Source: DASTFP01 sp963816855 (GTDB lineage: Bacteria > Verrucomicrobiota > Verrucomicrobiia > Chthoniobacterales > Terrimicrobiaceae). From it: 64,000 nucleotides of DNA. The DNA is taken from the NCBI GenBank assembly GCA_963816855.1, contig CAWFMA010000002.1:51659-115658 (forward strand), read 5' to 3'. Of the stretch, positions 54,314 to 63,811 are shown in pieces (positions within the stretch are counted from its first letter, which is position 1; every line of letters begins with the position of its first letter). The position numbers were made by a program, and so were the translations under genes. Under the pieces are notes generated by a model. The model was not told the DNA's origin, did no database searches, and saw only the letters and a program-made list of their open reading frames with translations.

Positions 54314-54740
54314 TTAGAAATACTGGCAGTGGTCCGCTCGCGCGGCGACCGACCGCTGGGATTCACCGGGATCGAGAATGACATCCGCCTGGGGCAGCAG
54401 ATCTTCCGGCGCGACGTCGAAAGTCAGCGCCGCCAACCGGCAAGCGTACAGCCGGACGTGGCCACTCGATTTCAGGAGCTTAAGAAAATCCTGAATTTCG
54501 AGCAGATGGCCATCGCCTTGCAGGCGCGCGCCCGCAGCCACTTCTCGCGGCCGGCGTAGCGCGGATCGATCCTTCGCCGTCCGCGCCCCTTCGAGCGTGA
54601 GCGCGCACACCGCCCTGAGCACGAAGAGCACATCGACTTCCACTCCGGTGCGTCCCGATTCCCGGCAAAAGTGAACGGAGTGAGAAGTCGGTTGAAGGTA
54701 TCGTCGCGGACAACGATGGCGAGGCGCCGGAGCGGACGCG
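54314..54740 (-). pseudogene. DsrE-like protein, frameshifted
   Basis: The minus frame gives LAIVVRDDTFNRLLTPFTFA. After an indel near 54,650, VDVLFVLRAVCALTLEGART, LEIQDFLKLLKSSGHVRLYA and APEDLLPQADVILDPG. This is the DsrE/DsrF-like fold including the Cys in LYACRLAA. No start codon is obvious upstream. One frameshift separates the halves; a sequencing error cannot be excluded here. Confidence 0.6.
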
Positions 54741-54820
54741 GCGCGTTTTCGGTGAACCGATTTGCAAGAGGGGCTTCGGGATTATCGCCGGGATGGTGAA
54801 ATGCGGGAATTCCTTCGAAC

Positions 54821-55786
54821 TCAGGCCGCTGCCGCTGAAGGCACGAGGCAGCACGCGCAGATCGCTTCGATGTGTCGGTGGTCTGTGCCGCAGCAGCCGC
54901 CCAGGATGTTGAGCCGGGGCAACAGTTCGCGAAGTTGGCGATATTGCGCTCCGAGTTCGGCGGGATCGCCCGCGTCGAGATCGGGGCTCGCATCCAGCTC
55001 CGCATGGCTGCGGCAGGAGGCATTCGCTCTCAGACCCGCGATGCGCGCGATCCACGGCGCGTCCGCCGCCAGCTCCGCGGCGAAATGCGTCGGATGCGCA
55101 CAATTGATCATGTAATAGGCGGGCGCTTTGTCAGCCTGCGCATCCACGGTATGGATCGCCGCCCCTAACGTCTGGCCACTGGGTAGGCGCCCATCGGTCT
55201 CCAGCGTGAAAGAAATGACGGCCGGAACGCCCAGCGCCGCCGCGGCGTTCGCGATGCCGATCGCCTCTTCGCTGTAGGTCATGGTGATCGCCGAAACCAG
55301 ATCCGCTCCGGCGTCGCGGTAAGTGCGCAGTTGCGGCTCATGATAGCGGGTCGCCGCTTCCGGACTCATGACCGCGCCGACCTGGTAGCCATCTCCACGC
55401 GGCCCGACACACCCGCTGATAACCATCGGCGAAGCCGGCGTTTCGCATTCGGCCAGCACCTCGTGCATCAGGCGAATGGCGTCGCGATTCGCCGCCTCGA
55501 GTTCCGCTGGCGAATAGCCGAGCTTCGTCGCCCAGTCGGGGTTGGCGCGCCAAGTTGGGCTCTCGAGGACGAACCCCGCCCCAAACCGCGCCGCCAGCTG
55601 GGCATAAGTGCGGTAATAATCGCGCAACAGCTCGCGCCCGTCCGCGTCCTTCAGCAGGATGAACGCGGCGAAGCACGGGAGTTCGATTTTTTCGTGAAAG
55701 AGGAGCGTCGTTTCCAGGCCGCCATCGGTGATGAACGGGATCGGGGACTCGTGCGGCAGCGACGGCTTTTGCGAGGTAGTTTTCAT
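54821..55786 (-). CDS. Homocysteine S-methyltransferase family protein
   Basis: 321 aa from the ATG at 55786. TIM barrel: DGGLETTLLFHEKIELPCFA, PTWRANPDWATKLGYSPAEL and SGCVGPRGDGY. Zinc ligands are in MINCAHPTHF and the C-terminal NILGGCCGTDHRHIEAIC. Transfers a methyl group to homocysteine or a related thiol/selenol. The substrate (S-methylmethionine or betaine) cannot be decided. Intact. Confidence 0.93.
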   Translation of the reverse strand: MKTTSQKPSLPHESPIPFITDGGLETTLLFHEKIELPCFAAFILLKDADGRELLRDYYRTYAQLAARFGAGFVLESPTWRANPDWATKLGYSPAELEAANRDAIRLMHEVLAECETPASPMVISGCVGPRGDGYQVGAVMSPEAATRYHEPQLRTYRDAGADLVSAITMTYSEEAIGIANAAAALGVPAVISFTLETDGRLPSGQTLGAAIHTVDAQADKAPAYYMINCAHPTHFAAELAADAPWIARIAGLRANASCRSHAELDASPDLDAGDPAELGAQYRQLRELLPRLNILGGCCGTDHRHIEAICACCLVPSAAAA

Positions 55787-56189
55787 GGACGATTGGTTCA
55801 CTCTCCTAGGCGTAAGTCTGCGCCTCACATTGTGAGTTCATCTTCAATCCCGCCTGATGGCGCCCGAATCTGCGGGAGGAAAACGTCCCCTACCCCTTTG
55901 CCGGAGTCGATGGTCTGGCTATCAGGTCGTTCGACTCGAACGGAAATTTCGCCAGGCAATAGGCTCCAGGCTCCGTTCGAAGTTCATGGTCATGATTGGT
56001 AACTAAAACCAGGCCGCGACACCGCGCACGCGTTACTCGCCAGCTACCCAGCAAGAAGCCTCTCGACTTCCAACCCGGACGCCTCCGGGCGCCGCTCCTG
56101 CTTCGCCGCGCCTGCTCCTCGGAGATCTAGGCCACGCGTCGGCTTCATCGCTTCGAAAATGAGCATCTTTTGGAACCGGATAGTCGGGC

Positions 56190-56395
56190 ATGGCTAGTTC
56201 GCCGCGAGGAATGCTTACATAACGGCCGCGCGTCGCGGAGCGAAAGACGTCGGGGTGGAAACCTCCTGTTCGTCGTCCATTTGCTCCGACAATCCGAAGC
56301 TCCTTAACATCGTAGCCTTCCCGTTTGATAAAGGAAGGATTCCCATCCCTTTCTGCCACGTCAAAACCACGGCCCCAAGAGTCGATCAACCGGGC
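56190..56395 (-). pseudogene. FAD-dependent monooxygenase fragment
   Basis: The minus frame LIDSWGRGFDVAERDGNPSF, IKREGYDVKELRIVGANGRR and TGGFHPDVFRSATRGRYVSI, then PRGELA. This matches residues about 35-100 of TetX/PHBH-like monooxygenases (IDFWGxGFDVAERMG ... RxVSIxRGDLA). The FAD-binding start and the rest of the enzyme are missing. The 380-bp gap before it (55787-56189) shows no gene. Confidence 0.6.
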
Positions 56396-56525
56396 GTCAT
56401 TGGCGCGGGTCATCATGCCTCTTGCGAATCCACACGGTCCAACCATCGGCGCGCTGCCTGCGCGTCCCGGAGCTTCCACCAGCGGGCCGTCGTTTGAGGA
56501 ATACTCCCTTTGATATCCTCCTCGT

Positions 56526-57254
56526 TCACAAATCCTGCGACCGTGGGAGCATGACCAGATCGCGGATCGTAACGTTCTGGGGGCGGGTCAGCATGAACAG
56601 GACCGCTTCGGCGACATCCTCGGACCGAAGCCCGGCCCCTTCTCCCACCTTCTGGTCAATCTCGCCAGGATCAGTAATGCCCCACAGCTCATTGAGCACT
56701 ATTCCAGGAGCGACGGCTCCTACCCGGACTCCGGTCGTCAGCAACTGACGTCGCAAACCGTGCACGAACGACTGGATCGCATGTTTGGATGCGCTGTAGA
56801 TCGGTTCCCAATGGATTGCCTGATGGCCTGAGATTGAGCTCGTGACGAGTATGTCCCCTGAATGCTGGGCTATGAGATGGGGCAAGGCGGCATGCACCAA
56901 ACGGAACACGCCATTTACATTGACGCTAATCAGCTGATCCCAGGCATCAGGATCGCCATCAACGACGTCTCCAGAGAGATAGATGCCTGCATTTGCCAGC
57001 ACGATGTCGAGCCGTCCAAACTTGCCGAGCGCGCGCTCGACAATGGAGCGGATCTCCCGGGAACTTGCCATGTCTGCCGGGGCAACCAAGATTTCTGTGT
57101 GGATTTCATTCGCCAGTGCATCCAGCCGTTCCTGGGAGCGCGCAGTTAAGACGAGCCTTACTCCATTCCGGGCGAGTTCGCGTGCAACGGCGCGTCCGAT
57201 TCCCGAGCTTGCGCCAGTGACGATAGCAACTTTGTCTTGGAGCGATTGAGCCAT
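56526..57254 (-). CDS. Short-chain dehydrogenase/reductase
   Basis: 242 aa from the ATG at 57254; an earlier frame extension is not SDR-like. TGASSGIGRAVARELARNGV, VAPADMASSREIRSIVERAL, VLANAGIYLSGDVVDGDPDA, VTSSISGHQAIHWEPIYSAS (catalytic Ser and Tyr) and KHAIQSFVHGLR. Typical of YdfG-like enzymes. Substrate unknown. Confidence 0.92.
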   Translation of the reverse strand: MAQSLQDKVAIVTGASSGIGRAVARELARNGVRLVLTARSQERLDALANEIHTEILVAPADMASSREIRSIVERALGKFGRLDIVLANAGIYLSGDVVDGDPDAWDQLISVNVNGVFRLVHAALPHLIAQHSGDILVTSSISGHQAIHWEPIYSASKHAIQSFVHGLRRQLLTTGVRVGAVAPGIVLNELWGITDPGEIDQKVGEGAGLRSEDVAEAVLFMLTRPQNVTIRDLVMLPRSQDL

Positions 57255-57447
57255 GATGAGTTCTAGTAAAACCATCAGCGCAGTAATCCAAGCGCTTTTC
57301 GACGCGATCGCGAGCGTGCTTTGCCTTCCTTCGACTCCATGGCGGCAGACGTCTCGCCATTCCAAGCATCAACCGCCAATGCTCTTGCTTCAGCCTGACC
57401 GGCCGTTCGGCGGGAAACCTCCCGCGCACAGCCAGCTTTAAATCGAA

Positions 57448-58281
57448 CTAGACGGGAACGTTCTGATCGGGCTGCGACGCGGACTTTTTGGACGACGCCT
57501 CCCTCTGCGCCTTTCTCAAGGGGTGGCCGAACCAGACTTGAGGCTCTCTCGGAGACGGATACATGCGATCCAACGTTTTCACCACGTCCGCCATGTTTCC
57601 TTTAGCGTCCACCCAACCGTTGTTGATATCGGGGAAGTCATGCGCGCAGTTGGCACATTTCTTTTCACATGAGAAGCGGATCGGGCACCCCCACGACTCC
57701 ACATTGCGAAGCATTTCCGTCCCCAGCGACCAGACGCCCGTCATCCAATCACAATAAAGGCACCAGATCAGGTCATGCCCCACAAGTCCGCTGAATTTTT
57801 GCCGCGAAACATTCACCCACTCCGCTGCATTGTAAGCGGGCAGATTAACGAGCCGCACCAGGGAGGGATAGACGACAATTTGAGCGGCGCGGACAACCCA
57901 GAAAACGGGCGTGGCCAAGGCTGTCATATAGGCTGCCGTCAGATAGCGAACCGGGCCAACCTTTTTGCTAAGCGCCTTAATGATCCGAGGTCCGCGCACC
58001 GCATCTCGATGAGTCGCCTCATGGATGGTCTGCCAAATCAACAATGCTGTAAATTGCGCGACAATGGCGATGATCAAACCCGACCAATCGGCGACCAGAG
58101 GCCCAACGACCAAAGGCAGTATCGCAAAATAGCAGATAATCACATCAAGAAGCGGCGCCCGGCAAGCGGCCTCGGAGAGATGTTCTCCAAACTGCCCCAT
58201 CCTCGGTAAAAGATGAAGCAATCCCGCGCCCAGGAGAAGCCCTAACGTTATCCAGACAAATAGCAGAAAATTGTGGTGCAT
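57448..58281 (-). CDS. Membrane protein with a conserved-looking cysteine cluster
   Basis: 277 aa from the ATG at 58281. Four to five membrane helices in residues 1-160 (NFLLFVWITLGLLLGAGLLH; DVIICYFAILPLVVGPLVAD). A cytoplasmic or periplasmic tail holds HDLIWCLYCDWMTGVWSLG, then WGCPIRFSCEKKCANCAHDF. The CxxC plus C-x5-C-x3-C-x2-C arrangement suggests a metal or Fe-S site, and HEATHRD in a membrane loop adds His ligands. I do not recognise the family. Confidence 0.75.
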   Translation of the reverse strand: MHHNFLLFVWITLGLLLGAGLLHLLPRMGQFGEHLSEAACRAPLLDVIICYFAILPLVVGPLVADWSGLIIAIVAQFTALLIWQTIHEATHRDAVRGPRIIKALSKKVGPVRYLTAAYMTALATPVFWVVRAAQIVVYPSLVRLVNLPAYNAAEWVNVSRQKFSGLVGHDLIWCLYCDWMTGVWSLGTEMLRNVESWGCPIRFSCEKKCANCAHDFPDINNGWVDAKGNMADVVKTLDRMYPSPREPQVWFGHPLRKAQREASSKKSASQPDQNVPV

Positions 58282-58433
58282 GGTGTTTACAGAGACTTGC
58301 AATTCATGACGGGCCCAAAAACGCTGATCCTTTACTCGCGATTCCTAAGGAAGTCGTCCCGCGGGCCCCTTTCGCTGCCACCACGGAAATGTCCCTTCGC
58401 GAAAGCATTAGCCATCGGAGAAAAGACGGTCGC

Positions 58434-59180
58434 CTACCTGGATATCGTCTGCGCGCTGTAGATCATGATCTCCGGAGGACTCACCTTTTGAGGAAGGACT
58501 TGAAACAAGTCCCCTTCCCAGCCGTTCGCAACCGCGTCCCAAATTGACGCCGCATTCAAGAAGAGCCGTTCATGTCCTTTGTTCTTGGCCGCAGCGGCGC
58601 CGGCAAGATTCGATTCCTTTGCCGCCCGGGTGAAATCCAGATTGAGCAGTGCTTGCCTGAAGTTAGGAGCCTTCGCCAGCGACCAGCCGTAAAAATAGCT
58701 CGCGCAGGCGACCTGGGCCTGCGACGGCATGGAAATGAAGGTCTCGAGCGGCAGCCAATTCTCCAGCTCCGATTTGAGTTTTACCTTTAGCACTGCGGCC
58801 ATCTTGTCGATCACAGCGTCCCGATGCATGCGCATTTTGCACACGTCGGCGTAACCATCTCCCGCCGGGGTATTCTCGAGGTTGGCATTTGGATAGTATC
58901 GGCGCAGCAACTTTGACGCTGCGTCCCAATCGGCTCGCAACTGCTCGTCGGTTGGCTGACCTTTCGTTGCCGGATCATAGAACATGAATTTGTAATCCGG
59001 TGCAGTCGCGGTATCACGGCTTATCAAAAGGATTCCGATCCCGCAGGTAACATCCTGCTTGGCGGTCTCGGAGGCGCGATTGTTGTACATGTGCAATACC
59101 ATTGCCTCGTGAGCGACGGTAAACTGCAAAAGGTAATCCCAGGCCGCCTGGGTCATGTAATCTGGTTTCTGAGTCGCCAT
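58434..59180 (-). CDS. Lysozyme-like (phage-type muramidase fold) protein
   Basis: 248 aa. FTVAHEAMVLHMYNNRASET followed by QDVTCGIGILL has the spacing of the Glu-(x8)-Asp/Asn-(x5)-Thr catalytic triad of T4-type lysozymes (Glu about 25, Thr about 45). Later FISMPSQAQVACASYFYGWS resembles the QxALxSFxYN block of these enzymes. No signal peptide or holin neighbour is present. A cell-wall-directed role is inferred from these motifs only. Confidence 0.55.
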   Translation of the reverse strand: MATQKPDYMTQAAWDYLLQFTVAHEAMVLHMYNNRASETAKQDVTCGIGILLISRDTATAPDYKFMFYDPATKGQPTDEQLRADWDAASKLLRRYYPNANLENTPAGDGYADVCKMRMHRDAVIDKMAAVLKVKLKSELENWLPLETFISMPSQAQVACASYFYGWSLAKAPNFRQALLNLDFTRAAKESNLAGAAAAKNKGHERLFLNAASIWDAVANGWEGDLFQVLPQKVSPPEIMIYSAQTISR

Positions 59181-59365
59181 TTATCGGGCTCTGCTGACAG
59201 AAAAGCGCCCCCGGGCCTTCCGGGCAATCGGCCGGGAGCAGGTTATCAAAAACGCGTGTATCTGTAATTCAGAGTGACAAGAGCCGGCGTGAAAGTCAAC
59301 TGCTCTCGCCGCAGGCTCTGGGTCCGTAGCGACGAACAAGGCTGACTACCTTAGCCGCATATAGA

Positions 59366-59548
59366 CTACGAGTCGGGAATCTTTGGCAACTTTGGTTCCC
59401 GGATCTCCATTTCGCCGCGAGTTTTCGGCTTTCCGGAAGGGACGGGGGCCGTCGAGTCTTCGGTGGCGGGATGACGGACATCGAATTCTTCAGGATTCTC
59501 AAAGGCGCTTTCGGCTGCTTTATCTTCCGGCTTCCAGCTATCGGCCAT
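59366..59548 (-). CDS. Small hydrophilic protein of unknown function
   Basis: 60 aa from the ATG at 59548, preceded by AAAAGGAC. An upstream ATG at 59593 would add 15 residues and lacks a ribosome site. MADSWKPEDKAAESAFENPE and a Pro/Glu/Lys-rich body suggest an unstructured protein. No family recognised. Reality rests on the good start and clean composition. Confidence 0.45.
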   Translation of the reverse strand: MADSWKPEDKAAESAFENPEEFDVRHPATEDSTAPVPSGKPKTRGEMEIREPKLPKIPDS

Positions 59549-59665
59549 CGGATTTGTCCTTTTGGGGTCCGGGTCTTGATCTGAGATATTCATTTCGGAG
59601 TAACAGGATCGACGGCTGTCGCTTTCGAGCGCGCCTTAAGTCAGGTCGGCGCGCCGGTAATTAGC

Positions 59666-60145
59666 CTACGCGGGTGCCTCCGTGCCATTTACGTCGCTCG
59701 CTCTTTTCTGGTCCGCGCGGCCTTTTTTGCCGCTGCGGACCTCTGGGCTAAAGGTGCGTTTTTTCGCTGCAAGGCGGGATTGCCTTGAAAGCGCTTCTTT
59801 CGAGGCCGCGGTGCGGCCCTCGCGCTTGAGAGCTTTCAACGTCGCCTGCGAGCGCTTCCGCGAAGGCGTGGTTCTTTCGCCGGCTTCCGCTTTGGCGAGC
59901 TCCCGCTTTGCCTTTTTGCGCGTCTCCTCCGGCACGCTGCCTTTCTTCGGGACGGGTAACTTCACACCAGCCCGCCTCGCCTTCGAGAGGCCGATAGCAA
60001 TCGCTTGCTTTGCGGATCGCGCACCGTGCTCGCCCTTGCGAATGGCTTCGATCTCCTCGCGAACAAACTCTCCGGCTTGCGTGGAAGCCGACTTTCCGGC
60101 GCGCTTGTCACGGCGCATGCGTTCGATGGTCTCTTTTTTCGGCAT
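59666..60145 (-). CDS. DUF6496-type Lys/Arg/Ala-rich protein
   Basis: 159 aa. The N-terminal block MPKKETIERMRRDKRAGKSA, STQAGEFVREEIEAIRKGEH and GARSAKQAIAIGLSKARRAG is diagnostic of DUF6496 (compare KQAIAIGLSKARRAGVKL). The C-terminal half is a histone-like Lys/Ala/Arg tail. Family function is unknown; the charge pattern suggests nucleic-acid contact. Two short minus-strand genes lie upstream of cls. Confidence 0.8.
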   Translation of the reverse strand: MPKKETIERMRRDKRAGKSASTQAGEFVREEIEAIRKGEHGARSAKQAIAIGLSKARRAGVKLPVPKKGSVPEETRKKAKRELAKAEAGERTTPSRKRSQATLKALKREGRTAASKEALSRQSRLAAKKRTFSPEVRSGKKGRADQKRASDVNGTEAPA

Positions 60146-60310
60146 GATCGTGGTTCCAATCATATTTCGTCAACGAGACCTCGCCTGATCGTATGCATGC
60201 TTTGGAGACTCATTGCTTTGGGCAATCGCGGGAGCTTGCCTTCCTCACCAGAAGGAAAAGTTGCGCAGCCGTCGCGGAGAAATTTCGCCATTGGACAAGC
60301 GAACGGTTCG

Positions 60311-61735
60311 TCAGAGAATTGGCGCCAGCAAACGAGCCGCCTGGGCTCCCGCCTTGAAATAGAACGGTCTCGACTCGTAGTCGTCGCGCCCGACTTCCAC
60401 GGATTCGGCGAAATCACTTTGGAACATTTCGGCCACTTCCCCGGCGAACCGGGCATCGGACACCGCCAGTGTAATTTCAAAATTGAGACGGAATGAGCGA
60501 TTGTCGAAATTGGCGGTGCCGACCGCGGCGAAGGTATCATCTACCAGAAGCGCTTTTTCGTGCAGAAAGCCACCCGTAAAACGGTGAACGTGAATGTTGG
60601 GATGGGTCAGTTCAGTAAGGATGGCGAAGGACGCAAGCCAGACGAGCAGATGATCAGGCTTCATCGGAAGCAGAATGCGCACCTCGACTCCGCGAATGGC
60701 CGCGAGCTGCAAAGCCAGGAGGATCCCTTCGTCCGGCACGAAGTAGGGGCTCGCGATCCAAAGCCGTTTCCGCGCCATGGAAGTGACGTGCAAGAAAAAG
60801 AGCGTGCATCTCTCGACCTGATCGGAGGGCCCCGAGGCCAGCACGAGAGCGCGCTGGCCCTCGAGGTCGGGCCACAACCCCGCATCCCAGTGTCCGATCG
60901 ACGCCTCTCCTGTGGCAAAGTACCAGTCGGCGGCAAAAGCCATCTGCAACTGCATGGCAGAGGGGCCTTCGACCCGCACGTGCGTGTCACGCCAGCGACC
61001 GAACTTCGGGTTTTTCCCCAAATATTCATCGCCGACGTTGTGCCCTCCGACAAACCCGACCCGCCCGTCCACGATCACGTTCTTCCGATGATTCCGGAAA
61101 TTGAGTTGCCACCGGTCACGCCAATTGCCGGAAGCGCAAAAGGTCGCCATTTTGATTCCGCGTCCGCGCCATTTATCCATTACGGCAGGGGTCATCGCGG
61201 CGCTTCCTACCCGATCAAGAAGAAACAAGACCTTGATGCCGTCTGCCGCGCGGGCGGCCAGGGCTTCCAGAAGACGGAGGCCCAATCCGTCTTCGCGCAC
61301 GATATAGAATTGCACAAAAATGCAGATCCTTGCTCCGGCAATCTCCGCGAGAATCGCCTCGAATGTGGCCTGGCCATCGATCAGCAGGTTGAGCCGGTTT
61401 CCGCGCAGAAACTGCTCCCGGGCGATCGCCGCGAGATCTCGCTCTTCCCGCCGGATCTCCTCATGCGGAAGGTGAAAACGAGCCATTTCTTCGCGGAACT
61501 CGTGGATCCTTTCCTGATGAGTGACCAGCGCCCTCTGCATGATCGCAGAATGGGCGTCGAATCGCCGGCTGCCAAAGATCCAATAGAGCGGCAAGCCAAG
61601 CCACGGAAACGCGATCAGCCCGATCACCCAGGCGATCGTTCCTTGCGCCGTCCGAACCGTGAACAAAGCATGCACCGCGCTCGCCACGCCGAGGGCTTCA
61701 ACCGCCAGGTAGAAAATCGAAAGAACCCAGAGCAT
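60311..61735 (-). CDS. cls: Cardiolipin synthase (phospholipase D family)
   Basis: 474 aa. Two N-terminal membrane helices (MLWVLSIFYLAVEALGVASA; IAWVIGLIAFPWLGLPLYWI), then two HKD motifs: NHRKNVIVDGRVGFVGGHN and HEKALLVDDTFAAVGTANFD. Joins two phosphatidylglycerols or a related donor to make cardiolipin at the inner membrane. Divergent from the GH13 gene at 61960. Confidence 0.94.
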   Translation of the reverse strand: MLWVLSIFYLAVEALGVASAVHALFTVRTAQGTIAWVIGLIAFPWLGLPLYWIFGSRRFDAHSAIMQRALVTHQERIHEFREEMARFHLPHEEIRREERDLAAIAREQFLRGNRLNLLIDGQATFEAILAEIAGARICIFVQFYIVREDGLGLRLLEALAARAADGIKVLFLLDRVGSAAMTPAVMDKWRGRGIKMATFCASGNWRDRWQLNFRNHRKNVIVDGRVGFVGGHNVGDEYLGKNPKFGRWRDTHVRVEGPSAMQLQMAFAADWYFATGEASIGHWDAGLWPDLEGQRALVLASGPSDQVERCTLFFLHVTSMARKRLWIASPYFVPDEGILLALQLAAIRGVEVRILLPMKPDHLLVWLASFAILTELTHPNIHVHRFTGGFLHEKALLVDDTFAAVGTANFDNRSFRLNFEITLAVSDARFAGEVAEMFQSDFAESVEVGRDDYESRPFYFKAGAQAARLLAPIL

Positions 61736-61959
61736 AAGGCGCGATTCTCAACCCGCTCAAAGCGAACTTCAACCTGGCAGTGCCGTCGATAGTAAGCCGT
61801 GGTCGAGAAACACACTGCCAACGCCGCTTTGCCGGAACCGCTGACGACGCGCTTCTCGCCTTTTCTCCCGGTCGCTCGACCGGTGCGGACCGACGGTTCA
61901 ACGGGCAAATCCAGCGAGATTTGATTGGCGCGCGCTGCTGGCCCGTGCAGCATGGCCGG

Positions 61960-63663
61960 ATGAAGACTCCCGGCAAAACGAGCGATCCCTGGTGGAAAGA
62001 AAGCGTTGTCTATCAGATTTATCCTCGCAGTTTCAGCGATAGCAACGGAGACGGAATCGGCGATCTGCGCGGAATCATTCAGAGGCTGGACCATCTCCAG
62101 CAACTCGGCGTTGACGTCATCTGGCTGTCTCCGGTTTACAAATCTCCCAACGACGATAACGGCTACGACATTAGCGACTACCAAGACATCATGACCGAGT
62201 TCGGCACGCTCGGCGACTGGGAGGAATTGCTCGCCGAGATGCACAAGCGCGGCCTCAAGCTGGTCATGGATCTCGTCGTGAATCACACCTCGGACGAGCA
62301 CCCCTGGTTCGTGGAGTCCCGCAAGTCCAAGGACAATCCCTACCGGAATTACTATATCTGGCGACCCGGCAAGGATGGTCGTGAACCGAACAATTGGGAG
62401 TCGTTCTTCAGCGGCTCGGCGTGGAAGTACGACGCCGCGACCGACGAATACTACCTTCACCTCTTTTCGACAAAGCAACCGGATCTCAACTGGGAAAATC
62501 CCAAAGTTCGCGAGGAGGTTTTCGCGATGATGGAGTGGTGGCTCACAAAGGGAATAGATGGCTTCCGCATGGACGTGATCAACATGATCTCCAAGGTCCC
62601 AGGGTTGCCGGATGTGCCCGCTCTCACCGACTCAAAGTATCAATTCGGCGGCCAGTATTTCCTGAACGGACCGCGGCTCATGGAGTTCCTCATGGAGATG
62701 AAGCAAAAGGTGCTCTCCAGATATGACATCATTACCGTCGGTGAGACGCCCGGAGTGACCACCCGGCACGCGGTCGAACTGACCCGGCAGGGATCCGGGC
62801 CGCTGAACATGATTTTCCAATTCGAGCACATGGATCTCGACAAGCACCCTCAGGGGTCCAAATGGGAATGGAAAGCGTTGGACCTCAACGACCTCAAAGG
62901 GACAATGACCCTCTGGCAGAAGGATCTGGAAGGCAAGGGCTGGAACAGCCTGTACCTTTGCAACCACGACCAACCGCGCGCTCTGTCGCGTTTCGGTGAC
63001 GACGGCCGCTATCGCGTGGAATCCGGCAAAATGCTCGCCACTTTCCTGCACATGCTGCAGGGCACTCCCTACGTATACCAGGGCGAAGAGATCGGCATGA
63101 CCAACGTCAAGTTCGAGTCGATCACCGATTACCGCGACATCGAAACCTTGAACATGTACAAAGAGCGCGTCACCGAAGGGGGAGCTGATCCCAAGGCTGT
63201 CCTGCCGATGATCTACGCGAAGAGTCGCGACAACGCGAGGACTCCCGTGCAGTGGGATGACAGCGAAAACGCCGGTTTCACCACCGGCACACCTTGGATA
63301 AAGGTCAATCCCAACTGTAAGAAGATCAACGCCAGGCAGGCCCTCGCCGATCCGGACTCTCTTTTCTACTATTATCAAAGACTCATCAAGCTTCGCAAAG
63401 AGAAGCCGATTATCGTGCACGGCAGTTATGATCTGATTCTTGCCGATGATCCGGAGATCTACGCTTTCACGCGCACGCTCGATGATCAGCGGCTCGTTGT
63501 TATTCTAAATTTCAACAAGAGCCAACCGGTCTTTACGCTTCCCGAGTCTATTTCCTTCTCGGGATGTGAACTCGTGATTAGCAACTACTCAGTCGATCCG
63601 ACCGAGGACATCCGCAGATTCACGCTGCGACCGTATGAAGCGAGAGTCCATGCGCTCTCTTAA
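61960..63663 (+). CDS. GH13 alpha-glucosidase (oligo-1,6-glucosidase/trehalose-type)
   Basis: 567 aa from the ATG at 61960; an upstream in-frame ATG at 61780 overlaps the region divergent from cls and is not conserved-looking. Catalytic sequence: VYQIYPRSFSDSNGDGIGDL, VVNHTSDEHPWF, nucleophile Asp in DGFRMDVINMIS, acid Glu in DIITVGETPGV and Asp in CNHDQPRALSRFG. Ca-loop NSDNNGDGIGD-like. Cleaves alpha-1,6 or related alpha-glucosides in the cytoplasm. Single gene. Confidence 0.93.
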   Translation: MKTPGKTSDPWWKESVVYQIYPRSFSDSNGDGIGDLRGIIQRLDHLQQLGVDVIWLSPVYKSPNDDNGYDISDYQDIMTEFGTLGDWEELLAEMHKRGLKLVMDLVVNHTSDEHPWFVESRKSKDNPYRNYYIWRPGKDGREPNNWESFFSGSAWKYDAATDEYYLHLFSTKQPDLNWENPKVREEVFAMMEWWLTKGIDGFRMDVINMISKVPGLPDVPALTDSKYQFGGQYFLNGPRLMEFLMEMKQKVLSRYDIITVGETPGVTTRHAVELTRQGSGPLNMIFQFEHMDLDKHPQGSKWEWKALDLNDLKGTMTLWQKDLEGKGWNSLYLCNHDQPRALSRFGDDGRYRVESGKMLATFLHMLQGTPYVYQGEEIGMTNVKFESITDYRDIETLNMYKERVTEGGADPKAVLPMIYAKSRDNARTPVQWDDSENAGFTTGTPWIKVNPNCKKINARQALADPDSLFYYYQRLIKLRKEKPIIVHGSYDLILADDPEIYAFTRTLDDQRLVVILNFNKSQPVFTLPESISFSGCELVISNYSVDPTEDIRRFTLRPYEARVHALS

Positions 63664-63811
63664 ATCGAACAAACGAGAGTACTGAGAAGCTGCCGGCCAG
63701 AATCACCATCGGACGAAGTCCTACAACGCGGCCCTGCTCCTTAAGGTTCGCCGTTTTCGATCGGGCGCCCTTTGGCGTGACTCCCGAGCAGAGTGTGGAA
63801 AAAGCGGACGC

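Noticed and set aside
4975..54740. Assembly or sequencing error as the sole cause of all broken genes
   Set aside because: Many genes over 500 codons are intact between the broken ones, and several remnants have clean internal deletions or fusions that indel errors do not produce; single-frameshift cases (54314, 34008) may still be errors.
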